Shown: one piece after another, positions 47,957-56,595 of the stretch
How positions within the stretch are numbered: position 1 is the stretch's first letter
Layout of the letters: the number at the start of each line of letters is the position of its first letter
Assembly (NCBI RefSeq): GCF_002240355.1
Contig: NZ_CP016353.1
Span: 1,724,501 to 1,788,500 of the forward strand
Direction of reading: 5' to 3'
From: Prauserella marina
Lineage (GTDB): Bacteria > Actinomycetota > Actinomycetes > Mycobacteriales > Pseudonocardiaceae
Length of the DNA stretch: 64,000 nucleotides
Position numbers and translations under genes: made by a program
Notes under the pieces: generated by a model
The model's input: only the letters and a program-made list of their open reading frames with translations
What the model was told of the DNA's origin: nothing
Databases searched by the model: none

Positions 47957-49123
47957 TCAGCAGGCGAGTACGTCGACGGCGAGGTCGCGAACGACGTCCT
48001 CGTCGACCTCGACCCCGAGCCCTGGGCCGGCCGGAACCTCGGCGACCCCGCCGGAGATCCGCACGGTTTCCCCTGTCGCGTAAGCGGACTCGACGAACTG
48101 CCGCCCGTTGAGGTCGACCGGGGTGTCGATGCCGAAAGCCGCGAAAAGATGCAGTGACGCGGCGAGGCCGAGGTCGGAATCGGTGAGCCCGGAGCCCATC
48201 AACCGGACCCCGCAGTCCTCGGCGAGCGCGCACAACCGCAGGGACAGCGTCAGTCCGCCACTGCGCTGCACCTTGGCGATCGCGACGTCGACGGCGTCGA
48301 GCTTGACGAAGGTCGCCAGATCGGTGGGGTGGCGCAGGCTTTCGTCGAGCGCGACCGGAACGGGGGAGTGCTCCCGCAGTCTGCGCAGCCCGGCGACATC
48401 GTTGGCAGGCAAGGGTTGCTCGAACGCGGTCACGCCGAGCGGGGCCAGTTCCCTCGCCATCCGCAGCGCGCCGTCGGCCGTGAACGCCTGGTTGGCGTCG
48501 ACCCACAGCGGCGCGTCTGGCGCGGCGGCTCTCACCGCCCTCACGACCGCGAGATCCTCGCCGGGGGAGTGCAGGCCGATCTTGACCTTGAACGCCTCGT
48601 AGCCGAGCGCCCCGCCTTCGGCGACGTGCTCGGCGACCTCGCTCGCCGTCTGCCCCGACACCATCCAGCCGAGCGCGACGCGGTCGCTGCGCCGCCTGCC
48701 CCACAGCGTGCTCACCGGCACGCCCAGCGCCCTGCCGAGCAGGTCGTGCAGTGCCATGTCGACGGCGCCCTTCGCCAGCGGCGAGCCGATGGTGAAACCG
48801 CGGTTGATGGCCCGGTCGAACGCGGCGTTCACGCCGTCGAGATCCCAGCACGGCTTGCCGGTGACGGCGGGCGCGAGGTAGCGGTCGATGGTGGTGACGA
48901 TCGACTCCGCCGTCTCGTAGGTCCACGCGGGGATCGGCGTTGCCTCACCCCATCCGCACACCCCGTCGGCACTGACCTTGACGAGTACCCTGATGCTCGG
49001 TGTGCCCGCGACCGCGACGGCTCCTCCGGACACCCCGAAGGACCGCAAGGTGGGCAGCGCGACCGCGAAGGTCTCGATCCGCTCGATCCGCAGCTCGCGC
49101 AGCGTCGAATCCACGAAAGCCAT
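47957..49123 (-). CDS. enolase-superfamily enzyme (muconate-lactonising/mandelate racemase-like)
   Basis: A 388-aa enolase-superfamily enzyme of the MLE subgroup. The catalytic set is visible: the KxK lysines in FKVKIG, metal ligands in VDANQAF, FEQPL and ALDESL, and the distal lysine in IAKVQRSGG. The C-terminal GSGLTDSDLGLAASLHLF is typical of cycloisomerase-like members. It could epimerise, dehydrate or cycloisomerise an acid; the substrate is unknown. It is 3 bp downstream of the LacI gene, so probably co-transcribed with its regulator. Confidence 0.9.
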   Translation of the reverse strand: MAFVDSTLRELRIERIETFAVALPTLRSFGVSGGAVAVAGTPSIRVLVKVSADGVCGWGEATPIPAWTYETAESIVTTIDRYLAPAVTGKPCWDLDGVNAAFDRAINRGFTIGSPLAKGAVDMALHDLLGRALGVPVSTLWGRRRSDRVALGWMVSGQTASEVAEHVAEGGALGYEAFKVKIGLHSPGEDLAVVRAVRAAAPDAPLWVDANQAFTADGALRMARELAPLGVTAFEQPLPANDVAGLRRLREHSPVPVALDESLRHPTDLATFVKLDAVDVAIAKVQRSGGLTLSLRLCALAEDCGVRLMGSGLTDSDLGLAASLHLFAAFGIDTPVDLNGRQFVESAYATGETVRISGGVAEVPAGPGLGVEVDEDVVRDLAVDVLAC

Positions 49124-49126
49124 GAC

Positions 49127-50155
49127 TCACACCTCCTTCGTGCTCTGCCGGACGACGACCTCGCCCGGCAGCCGCAGCACCCTGCTCCTGCTGCCCCTGT
49201 TGTCCCTGATCGCCAGCTCCATGGCTCGTTCTCCGAGTTCTTCCAGTGGCAGCGCCACGGTGGTCAGCGCGGGGGTGAGATCACGGACGACGGGAATGTC
49301 GTCGAAACCGGCCAGCGACACGTCGTCCGGTACCGAGCGGCCCGCCTCGCGCAGCGCGGTGAGCGCGCCGATGGCCATGACGTCGGTGACCGCGAAAACG
49401 CACGTGGCGTCGAGTCCCCTCGCGAGCAGTTCCGACATCGCCGCGTGCCCGCCGTCGCGCGTGAACGCGGCCTCGACGATCGCTGACTCCGGCAGCTCGA
49501 CTCCCGCCTCGGCCAGTGCTTCCCTGAACCCGGCGAGCCGGTCGACGACGGTGGTGAGCGCGCGGGGGCCCGCGAGCACCGCGAAGCGGCGGTGTCCCAT
49601 ACCCAGCAACGTTCTTGCCAGCTCCGCCGCGCCCTCCCTGTTTTCCGGCTGCACGCTGTCGACCCGGAGACTGCGGTGCCTGCTGACGACGGCGACCTGG
49701 CCGCCGCCCCTGCGGTAGGGGTCGATCTCCGCGGCGAGCGCGCGTTCCCACGCCTTGTCCTCGAAGCCGGAACCGACGAGCAGGATCGCCGAGGCCCGTT
49801 GCGCGCGCAGCATGGAGATGTAGGCGATCTCCTTGTTCGGGTCCCGGAAGGTGCTCGCCAGCATGACGAGCAGATCGCTGTCGCCGGCCACGCGCATGAC
49901 TCCTCGCGCGATGGCCGCGAAGTAGGGGTCGCTGACGTCGTGGCAGATGACACCGACCGTGCGGTGCGAGGCCCCCGCGAGCGCCTGCGCGTGTGCGTTG
50001 GGGGTGTAGGCGAGCTTTTCCGCGGCGGCGAGCACGCGCTCGCGCAGATCCGCTCGCACCTTGGTGGTTCCGTTGAGGGCCCTGGACGCCGTCGCCAGTG
50101 ACACCTCGGCGGCGCGGGCGACGTCTTCGAGCGTCACGTGCGGCCTGCCGTCCAT
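49127..50155 (-). CDS. LacI-family regulator of the catabolic cluster
   Basis: A 342-aa LacI/GalR protein. ATG at 50155 (MDGRPHVTLEDVA) has AGGAG 6 nt upstream. HTH: VTLEDVARAAEVSLATASRALNG; the rest is a periplasmic-binding-like ligand domain (DPYFAAIARGVMRVA, SLAGFDDIPVV). Operators with the LacI-type centre AAAGCGCNTT lie at its own divergent promoter and at the DUF993 operon, which defines a local regulon. Confidence 0.94.
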   Translation of the reverse strand: MDGRPHVTLEDVARAAEVSLATASRALNGTTKVRADLRERVLAAAEKLAYTPNAHAQALAGASHRTVGVICHDVSDPYFAAIARGVMRVAGDSDLLVMLASTFRDPNKEIAYISMLRAQRASAILLVGSGFEDKAWERALAAEIDPYRRGGGQVAVVSRHRSLRVDSVQPENREGAAELARTLLGMGHRRFAVLAGPRALTTVVDRLAGFREALAEAGVELPESAIVEAAFTRDGGHAAMSELLARGLDATCVFAVTDVMAIGALTALREAGRSVPDDVSLAGFDDIPVVRDLTPALTTVALPLEELGERAMELAIRDNRGSRSRVLRLPGEVVVRQSTKEV

Positions 50156-50180
50156 ATGCAACTCCTGGTAAAAGAACGCT

Positions 50181-50239
50181 TGACCGAGTATCCGAGCCTG
50201 CATACTCTACCTGAAAGCGCATTCAGAAAGCGCATTCAG
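50181..50239 (+). promoter_or_regulatory. promoter and tandem LacI operators ahead of the ABC importer
   Basis: TTGACC (50181-50186), 17 bp, TACTCT (50204-50209) is a good promoter. TGAAAGCGCATTCA (50213-50226) and AGAAAGCGCATTCA (50226-50239) cover the expected start point at about 50216. Bound LacI would block initiation. Confidence 0.78.
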
Positions 50240-50299
50240 CACGCGAGTCCCGGTCTGGTTCCGGTGCTTTCCGACACGTTCGCCGATGAACGGAGGGTC

Positions 50300-51169
50300 A
50301 TGGTCACGCAGAGTCAGCCGACGCGGACCGAGCAGGCAACGTCGGCTGGGGTCACCGAGCGGGCACGTCCGGGGATGGCGCAGCGGCTCGGTGGTTTTCT
50401 CGAAAAGGCATGGCGGCCCTTCGCGCTGCTCGCCGCGCTGTTCGTGGCGTGGTGGGGGGTCACGGCGGCCGAGTGGGTCGAGCCCTACCTCGTCCCTTCG
50501 CCTGGCGACACGTTCGAGGCCATCGCCTCGCGCCCGGAGTACTTCTGGGAGCACACCTGGACCACGACGTACGAGACGTTGCTCGGGTTCGTCATCGCGG
50601 CGGTGATCGGTGTCTTCGCCGCGGTCGTCATGGTGCAGTCGGCCACCGTCGAGCGCACCCTGTACCCACTGCTGCTGTTCGCGCAGGTGATTCCGAAGAT
50701 CGCGATCGCGCCGCTTTTCGTGGTGTGGCTCGGTTTCGGTATCGGGCCCAAGATCGTCGTCGCGGTATTGATGGCGTTCTTCCCCGTCGTCATCTCCATG
50801 GTCACCGGGCTCAAGTCGGTCGACCCGGAAATGCTCCAGCTGTCGGCCACGATGGGAGCCAAGCCGGGGCAGACCTTCTGGAAGATCCGGTTCCCCGCCT
50901 CGTTGCCGCACCTGTTCTCGGGGCTCAAGGTCGCGGCGACCATGGCCGTCACCGGCGCCGTCGTCGGTGAGTTCGTCGGTGCCGACGCCGGTCTCGGCTT
51001 CGTCATCTTGCAGGCGAACGGAAATCTGGACACCCCGGTGCTTTTCGCCGGGCTGTTGATCATGTCGTTGCTCGGCGTCCTGCTGTTCGTGCTCGTGGAA
51101 TGGCTGGAACAGCTCGTGCTGCCCTGGCACGCGAGCCGCCGGACCGACGGCGTCACCACAACCCTGTGA
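50300..51169 (+). CDS. ABC importer permease (SsuC/TauC/ThiX-like)
   Basis: A 289-aa permease with six helices and the EAA-type loop SATMGAKPGQTFWKIRFPASLPHLFSGLKV (partly quoted). ATG at 50300 follows CGGAGGG. It belongs to the sulfonate/nitrate/pyrimidine-precursor importer group, not to the carbohydrate CUT families. First gene of an operon with the binding protein and ATPase. Confidence 0.92.
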   Translation: MVTQSQPTRTEQATSAGVTERARPGMAQRLGGFLEKAWRPFALLAALFVAWWGVTAAEWVEPYLVPSPGDTFEAIASRPEYFWEHTWTTTYETLLGFVIAAVIGVFAAVVMVQSATVERTLYPLLLFAQVIPKIAIAPLFVVWLGFGIGPKIVVAVLMAFFPVVISMVTGLKSVDPEMLQLSATMGAKPGQTFWKIRFPASLPHLFSGLKVAATMAVTGAVVGEFVGADAGLGFVILQANGNLDTPVLFAGLLIMSLLGVLLFVLVEWLEQLVLPWHASRRTDGVTTTL

Positions 51170-51184
51170 GGCAAAGGAAAACGC

Positions 51185-52204
51185 ATGAAATTACCCGCAC
51201 TCGTCGCCGGTGTCGTCGCGGTGCTGCTCTTCGCCACGGGCTGTGGCGGCGGCGGTCAGGAGACCACGACCAACGCCGAAGGCCAGACGCTCGACAAGGT
51301 CACCCTCACCCTCAACTGGTACCCCTACGGTGAGCACGCGCCGTTCTACTACGGCAAGGCTCAGGGCATCTACGAGAAGCACGGCATCGACCTCGACATC
51401 AGGGCGGGCCAGGGATCGCAGAAGACGGTGCAGGCCACCGCCGCCGGGCAAACCGACTTCGGCTGGGCCGACACGCCCGCGGTGCTTGCCGGTGTCTCGC
51501 AGGGACTCGACGTGAAGAGCATCGGCGTGTTCCTTCAGACGACGCCGTCCTCGGTCCAGTTCTTCACCGAGGAGAACGTCAACTCGCCCGCCGATCTCAA
51601 GGGCAAGACCATCGCCAGCACGGCGGGTGACGCGCTCACCAAGACCTTCCCGACCTTCCTCAAGGCCAACGGGCTCACCGAGAACGACGTCAACATCCAG
51701 AACACCGACGCCGCGGGCAAGATGGCCGCCGTCATGTCCGGTCAGACCGACGCGCTGCTCGGCTACGCGACCGACCAGGGCCCGACCATGCAGGAGAAGG
51801 CGGGCAAGGAGGTCTCCTACCTCCGCTTCGCCGACAACGGGCTCAACTTCTACAGCAACGGGTTGCTCGCCTCGCAGGAACTCATCGACGACCGGGGCGA
51901 TCTCGCGCAGCGCATGGTGACAGCCACCAGCGAGGCGTGGGCCGAGGCGCAGGGTGACCAGCAGGCCGCGGTGGCCGCCATGGAGGGCGCCTCGGAGCAG
52001 CTTCCCTCGGAGCAGGTGCTCACCGAACAGCTCGCCTCGACGCTGGAACTGCTGCACACCGAGTCGACCGAAGGTGAGCGGCCCGGCGTGAACACCGAGG
52101 CCGACTGGAACGCGACGATCAAGGTCTTCGCCGACGCGGGAGTCATCGAGAGCGCGGAGGAACCCGGCGCCTACTGGGTCTCCGACCTGGCCCCCAAGGA
52201 ATAG
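51185..52204 (+). CDS. NMT1/SsuA-like substrate-binding lipoprotein
   Basis: A 339-aa lipoprotein with lipobox ATGC (residues about 18-21). The NMT1/THI5-like domain is recognised by TLNWYPYGEHAPFYYGKAQG, IYEKHGIDLDI, TDFGWADTPAVL and DLKGKTIAST. Relatives bind thiamin pyrimidine precursors, alkanesulfonates, nitrate or aromatic acids. The true ligand is unknown. Confidence 0.92.
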   Translation: MKLPALVAGVVAVLLFATGCGGGGQETTTNAEGQTLDKVTLTLNWYPYGEHAPFYYGKAQGIYEKHGIDLDIRAGQGSQKTVQATAAGQTDFGWADTPAVLAGVSQGLDVKSIGVFLQTTPSSVQFFTEENVNSPADLKGKTIASTAGDALTKTFPTFLKANGLTENDVNIQNTDAAGKMAAVMSGQTDALLGYATDQGPTMQEKAGKEVSYLRFADNGLNFYSNGLLASQELIDDRGDLAQRMVTATSEAWAEAQGDQQAAVAAMEGASEQLPSEQVLTEQLASTLELLHTESTEGERPGVNTEADWNATIKVFADAGVIESAEEPGAYWVSDLAPKE

Positions 52205-52235
52205 CTGGCACCGAATGAAAAGGCAGGAGACGCCC

Positions 52236-53012
52236 ATGTCCGGCTACGCGGTCGAGATCGAGGACGTCGCGGTGCGGTTTCGCACCAAGAAAAGGGATGT
52301 CACGGCGCTGCGCGACGTCACGATGCGGGTGGACCCCGGCGAGTTCGTCGCCATCGTGGGGCCTTCCGGGTGCGGTAAGTCGACGTTGCTGAAACTCGCG
52401 TCGGGGCTGCTCGCCCCTTCGACCGGCTCGGTGAAGCTGCTCGGCGACACCGTGTCGGGGCCGCGCAAGGACATCGGTTACGTCTTCCAGAAGGCGGCAC
52501 TGCTGGAATGGCGAACCGCGAGGAAGAACATCCTGCTCCAGGCCGAAATGCGCAAGATGCCGCAGAAGGAAGCGGCCGAACGCGTCGACGAGCTCATCGC
52601 GATGACCGGGTTGGGCGGTTTCGAGGACGCCTATCCGCACGAATTGTCGGGAGGGATGCAGCAGCGCGTCGCGTTGTGCCGCGCGCTGCTGCATCGTCCT
52701 CCCGTGTTGCTGATGGACGAGCCCTTCGGGGCGCTCGACGCGCTCACCAGGGAACAGATGAACGTCGAGTTGCGGCGCATCTGGCAGGAGACGAAGACGA
52801 CCGTGCTGCTGGTGACCCACTCGATCTCGGAGGCGGTGTACCTGGCGGACAGGGTCGTGATGATCACCGCGAGGCCGGGGACGGTCGCCGGTGTCGTCGA
52901 GGTCAACCTCCCCGCCGAGCGCGACTACGGCAAAACCATGTCGGAACCGGAGTTCGCGAAGGCGACCCGGCACATCCGCGACCATCTGGGCGCCGCGTCG
53001 GCGGCGGAGTGA
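52236..53012 (+). CDS. ABC importer ATP-binding protein (SsuB/TauB-like)
   Basis: A 258-aa ATPase. Walker A GPSGCGKST, Q-loop YVFQKAALLEW, signature LSGGMQQRVALCRAL, Walker B LLMDEPFGALD and the switch His in LLVTHSISEA are all present. ATG at 52236 is preferred over 52215 because AGGAG lies 7 nt upstream. It completes the importer and is followed 10 bp later by the dehydrogenase gene. Confidence 0.95.
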   Translation: MSGYAVEIEDVAVRFRTKKRDVTALRDVTMRVDPGEFVAIVGPSGCGKSTLLKLASGLLAPSTGSVKLLGDTVSGPRKDIGYVFQKAALLEWRTARKNILLQAEMRKMPQKEAAERVDELIAMTGLGGFEDAYPHELSGGMQQRVALCRALLHRPPVLLMDEPFGALDALTREQMNVELRRIWQETKTTVLLVTHSISEAVYLADRVVMITARPGTVAGVVEVNLPAERDYGKTMSEPEFAKATRHIRDHLGAASAAE

Positions 53013-53022
53013 AAGGCTGGGT

Positions 53023-54180
53023 ATGGCGAACGAGGAACGGTCCGTCGGGATCGTGATGAACGGTGTCACCGGGCGCATGGGCTACCGGCAGCACCTTGTC
53101 CGGTCGATACTGGCGATCAGGGAGCAGGGTGGCGTGCGGCTGCCCGACGGGACGATCCTCCGGCCGGAGCCCATTCTGGTGGGGCGCAACGAGAACAAGC
53201 TCGCGGCGATCGCCAAGGAACACGGGCTCGACCGGTGGACGACCGACCTCGGCGAGGCGCTGTCGACGGCCGGTGCGGAGATCTACTTCGACGCGCAGGT
53301 GACCAGCCACAGGGTGGAGTCCATCAGCGCCGCGATCGAGGCCGGACTGCACGTCTACACCGAGAAGCCGATCGCGGAGGACACCGAGGCCGCGTTGCGG
53401 CTGGGCAGGCTGGCCCGCGACGCGGGCGTGAAGGCCGGGGTCGTACAGGACAAGCTGTTCCTTCCCGGGCTTCGCAAGCTCAAGCGTCTCGTCGACGGCG
53501 GGTTCTTCGGCCGGATCCTTTCCGTGCGCGGCGAATTCGGGTACTGGGTCTTCGAGGGCGACTGGCAGGAAGCGCAACGTCCATCGTGGAACTACCGGGC
53601 CGAGGACGGCGGCGGCATCACGATCGACATGTTCTGCCACTGGCGGTACGTGCTTGAGGAGATCTTCGCCCCGGTGCGCTCGGTGCAGGCGCTCGCGGCG
53701 ACGCACATCCCGCGAAGGGTCGACGAGCGGGGTGACACCTACGACTGCACGGCGGACGACGCGGCGTACGGCATCTTCGAGCTGGACGGCGGAATCGTCG
53801 CGCAGATCAACTCCTCGTGGGCGACGAGGGTGTTCAGGGACGAACTCGTCGAGTTCCATGTGGACGGTACGGAGGGCAGCGCCGTCGCGGGACTTCGCAG
53901 GTGCAGGGTCCAGCACCGGACGATGACGCCCAAACCGGTGTGGAATCCGGATCTGCCGGCGGGTGAGGACTTCCGCTCCCAGTGGCAGGAAGTGCCGGAC
54001 AACGACGAGTTCGACAACGGTTTCAAGGTGCAGTGGGAACTGTTCCTGCGCCACGTTGCCGCGGGCGAACCGTTCCCGTGGGACTTCCTGGCCGGCGCGC
54101 GGGGCGTGCAACTCGCCGAGCTCGGGCTGCGCTCGGCCGAGGAGGGGCGGCGTATCCCGGTGTCCGAACTGAGCCTGTGA
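53023..54180 (+). CDS. Gfo/Idh/MocA-family dehydrogenase
   Basis: A 385-aa oxidoreductase. The nucleotide site near the start is atypical (GIVMNGVTGRMGYRQHL); EKPIAED is the conserved Glu-Lys-Pro motif. Residues GYWVFEGDWQEAQRPSWNYRAEDGGGI belong to the C-terminal substrate half, with the HWR motif after DMFCHWR. Family members oxidise hydroxyls of sugars, inositols or their acids. It closes the transporter operon and ends at a strong hairpin. Confidence 0.92.
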   Translation: MANEERSVGIVMNGVTGRMGYRQHLVRSILAIREQGGVRLPDGTILRPEPILVGRNENKLAAIAKEHGLDRWTTDLGEALSTAGAEIYFDAQVTSHRVESISAAIEAGLHVYTEKPIAEDTEAALRLGRLARDAGVKAGVVQDKLFLPGLRKLKRLVDGGFFGRILSVRGEFGYWVFEGDWQEAQRPSWNYRAEDGGGITIDMFCHWRYVLEEIFAPVRSVQALAATHIPRRVDERGDTYDCTADDAAYGIFELDGGIVAQINSSWATRVFRDELVEFHVDGTEGSAVAGLRRCRVQHRTMTPKPVWNPDLPAGEDFRSQWQEVPDNDEFDNGFKVQWELFLRHVAAGEPFPWDFLAGARGVQLAELGLRSAEEGRRIPVSELSL

Positions 54181-54187
54181 CCTGACA

Positions 54188-54224
54188 GCCGCGACCGCCT
54201 CGCGATCAGGCGGGCGGTCGCGGC
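54188..54224 (+). terminator. hairpin terminator of the ABC importer operon
   Basis: Perfect 12-bp stem GCCGCGACCGCC (54188-54199) with its complement at 54213-54224, loop 13 nt, starting 7 bp after the dehydrogenase stop. Confidence 0.72.
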
Positions 54225-54341
54225 GTCTCCGCCGGGGTGATCCGAGTCTCAGTCCGGGTTTCCGCCGGTGCGCGTGAGTTCCGGGGATTTTCGCCGGGTG
54301 AGGAGCACACGGAGGCGCCGCCATGAGGCACACTCGGCGGT

Positions 54342-55295
54342 GTGCAACTCGTGACGATCGACGACATCCGGGACGCGGCGGAGCGTATCCGCGGCTCCAT
54401 CGTTCACACCCCGCTGCTGCCCTCGCTGTGGGCGGATCCGGCGCGTCCACTGTGGCTCAAACCGGAGAATCTGCAATCCATCGGCGCCTTCAAGGTTCGC
54501 GGCGCGTTCAACGCCATCGGCAAGCTCGACGAGCGGGCGAGGGCCCGTGGCGTCGTCGCCTATTCGAGCGGTAACCACGCGCAAGCGGTCGCCTACGCCG
54601 CGCGGCGATTCGGTATTCCCGCGCACATCGTCATGCCCGACGTCACGCCGCGGATCAAGGTCGACAACACCCGCGAGCACGGCGCCGAAGTCGTGCTCGT
54701 GCCCATCGCCGAACGCGAATCGACGGCGCACGCCCTCGTCGAACGGCTCGGCGCCGTGCTCATCCCGCCCTTCGACCACCCCGACATCATCGCGGGCCAG
54801 GGCACGATCGGTCTTGAGATCGGCCAGGACCTCGCCGACGTCGAACTGGTCCTCGTGCCGGTCAGCGGGGGAGGGCTCGCCTCGGGAATCGGGGTCGGTG
54901 TCAAGGCGCTGTGCCCGAACGCCGCCGTGTACGCCGTCGAACCCGAACTGGCAGGCGACACCAGGGAAAGCTTCGAGCGGGGTTCCGTCGTGGAGTGGCC
55001 GGTCGAGCTCAGGGCGAGGACCATCGCCGACGGCCTGCGCTCTCAGCCATCCGAGTTGACCTTTGCCCACCTTCGCACCGTCCTCGACGGAGTGATCACG
55101 GTCAGCGAGGACGAGATCCGCTCCGCCGTGCGGACGCTGGCGACCAGCGCCCGGCTGGTCGCCGAGCCCGCCGGTGCCGTCAGCCTGGCCGGCTACCTGC
55201 ACCACGCGGACGAGCTGCCCGCCGGGCGTACCGTCGCGGTCGTGTCCGGTGGCAACATCGATCCAGCCTTGCTGGCCGACGTACTCGGCGCTTGA
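54342..55295 (+). CDS. threonine/serine dehydratase-like PLP enzyme
   Basis: A 317-aa fold-type II PLP enzyme. The PLP lysine is in IGAFKVRGAFNA; SSGNHAQAVAYAA and the phosphate loop SGGGLASGIG follow. It lacks a C-terminal regulatory ACT domain, so it resembles catabolic threonine dehydratase or serine racemase. GTG start at 54342. Its link to the LacI cluster upstream is uncertain since a terminator lies between. Confidence 0.92.
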   Translation: MQLVTIDDIRDAAERIRGSIVHTPLLPSLWADPARPLWLKPENLQSIGAFKVRGAFNAIGKLDERARARGVVAYSSGNHAQAVAYAARRFGIPAHIVMPDVTPRIKVDNTREHGAEVVLVPIAERESTAHALVERLGAVLIPPFDHPDIIAGQGTIGLEIGQDLADVELVLVPVSGGGLASGIGVGVKALCPNAAVYAVEPELAGDTRESFERGSVVEWPVELRARTIADGLRSQPSELTFAHLRTVLDGVITVSEDEIRSAVRTLATSARLVAEPAGAVSLAGYLHHADELPAGRTVAVVSGGNIDPALLADVLGA

Positions 55296-55354
55296 GGATT
55301 AGGGTGAGGGCGGCAAACACTGCCCGGCTCAGCCCGATGAAGGGATGCTCGCGA

Positions 55355-55762
55355 ATGCTGTACGGGGATGAACACGTCCGCCGCTACGAGGAGACCGACG
55401 GCGAGGTCGGCTACGACTGGCAGAACGGCGCGCCGATTCTGATCCTGACCACCACCGGACGCAAATCCGGGCAACCACGTAAGTTCGCCCTCATCTTCCA
55501 GGAGAACGACGGCGACTACGTCATCGTCGCTTCGAAGGGCGGCGCGGAGGCTCACCCCGGCTGGTATCTCAACCTGGTGGAGAACCCCGAGGTCGGGGTT
55601 CAGGTGAAGGGCGACAAGTTCACCGCGAGGGCGAGGACGGCGAGCGTGGAGGAGAAGGCCGCGCTGTGGCCCAAGATGACCGCGGTGTGGCCTTCCTACG
55701 ACGACTACCAGAAGAAGACCGACAGGGACATTCCCGTCGTGATACTGGAGCGTGTGGGCTGA
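55355..55762 (+). CDS. deazaflavin(F420)-dependent nitroreductase family protein
   Basis: A 135-aa Ddn-like protein. LTTTGRKSGQPRKFALIFQENDG, SKGGAEAHPGWYLNL and the C-terminal IPVVILE are family marks for F420 binding. ATG at 55355 (MLYGDEHVRRY) is preferred; ATG 55337 is an alternative. Family members reduce quinones or other small molecules with F420H2, consistent with an actinobacterial host. Confidence 0.92.
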   Translation: MLYGDEHVRRYEETDGEVGYDWQNGAPILILTTTGRKSGQPRKFALIFQENDGDYVIVASKGGAEAHPGWYLNLVENPEVGVQVKGDKFTARARTASVEEKAALWPKMTAVWPSYDDYQKKTDRDIPVVILERVG

Positions 55763-55794
55763 CTCTCACAGGAAACGGCAACCAGGACGGCGTC

Positions 55795-56595
55795 GTGGAA
55801 GGCGCGGAACCCGTTGCCGAACGCGAACCGGCGCGAATGCGCCCAGGCCCGATCCGTTTCGGGCCGCTGACCGCCTACCGCCGGTGTCCGAGGCGAGGAC
55901 GGGGAAAGTGGTTCGGTTTCGCCATCGACGTCATCGCGCCGGTACTCGCGCTGAGCACGCGGTCGCGGTTCGCCGGAACCGAGCACCTGCCGCGCAGCGG
56001 TGGCGTTCTGGTGGCCAGCAACCACCTTTCCAACGCCGACGCGATCATGGTGACGGCATTCAGCCTGCTCGGCGGGCGCGTTCCCCGGTTCTTCGCCAAG
56101 GCGGGACTGTGGAAGGTGCCCGTCGTGCGCGCCGTGATGGAATCGGGGCGGCACATCAAGGTGCACAGGGGCAGAGCGAGTGCTCTCGACGCCTACCGGG
56201 ACACCGTGTCGGCGGTGCGCGAGGGCGAATGTGTCGTGGTGTTCCCGGAAGGCACGTTCACCGATCGCGAGGACGGCTGGCCGATGAAGGCCAAGACCGG
56301 GGTCGCGCGCATCGCGCTCACCACGGGAACGCCCGTCGTCCCCTTGGCGTGCTGGGGAACCCGTGAACTGCTTCCCCCTGACGGACGGCTACCGCGCGTG
56401 TTTCCCCGGCGACGCGTCGAGGTTCTCGCGGGGCCCGTCGTCGACCTGAGCGACCTCGTCACGGACAAGCCGAGCGCGACCCAGCTCAGGGAGGCGACCG
56501 ACCGCATCATGGCGGCGGTCACGGCGTTGTTGACCGAAGTGCGTGGGGGCACTCCCACCCGGAACAGTGAAGGCATAATCGGCGATCATGAGTGA
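55795..56595 (+). CDS. 1-acyl-sn-glycerol-3-phosphate acyltransferase-like protein
   Basis: About 266 aa of PlsC type. Motif I NHLSNAD (the NHxxxxD box), motif III FPEGTFT and motif IV ([12 protein letters not shown]) are clear. A GTG at 55795 has AGGA 8 nt upstream; ATG at 55837 ([11 protein letters not shown]) is an alternative. It should acylate lysophosphatidate or a related lipid at the membrane. Its last 8 bp overlap the lpdA start. Confidence 0.9.
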   Translation: MEGAEPVAEREPARMRPGPIRFGPLTAYRRCPRRGRGKWFGFAIDVIAPVLALSTRSRFAGTEHLPRSGGVLVASNHLSNADAIMVTAFSLLGGRVPRFFAKAGLWKVPVVRAVMESGRHIKVHRGRASALDAYRDTVSAVREGECVVVFPEGTFTDREDGWPMKAKTGVARIALTTGTPVVPLACWGTRELLPPDGRLPRVFPRRRVEVLAGPVVDLSDLVTDKPSATQLREATDRIMAAVTALLTEVRGGTPTRNSEGIIGDHE

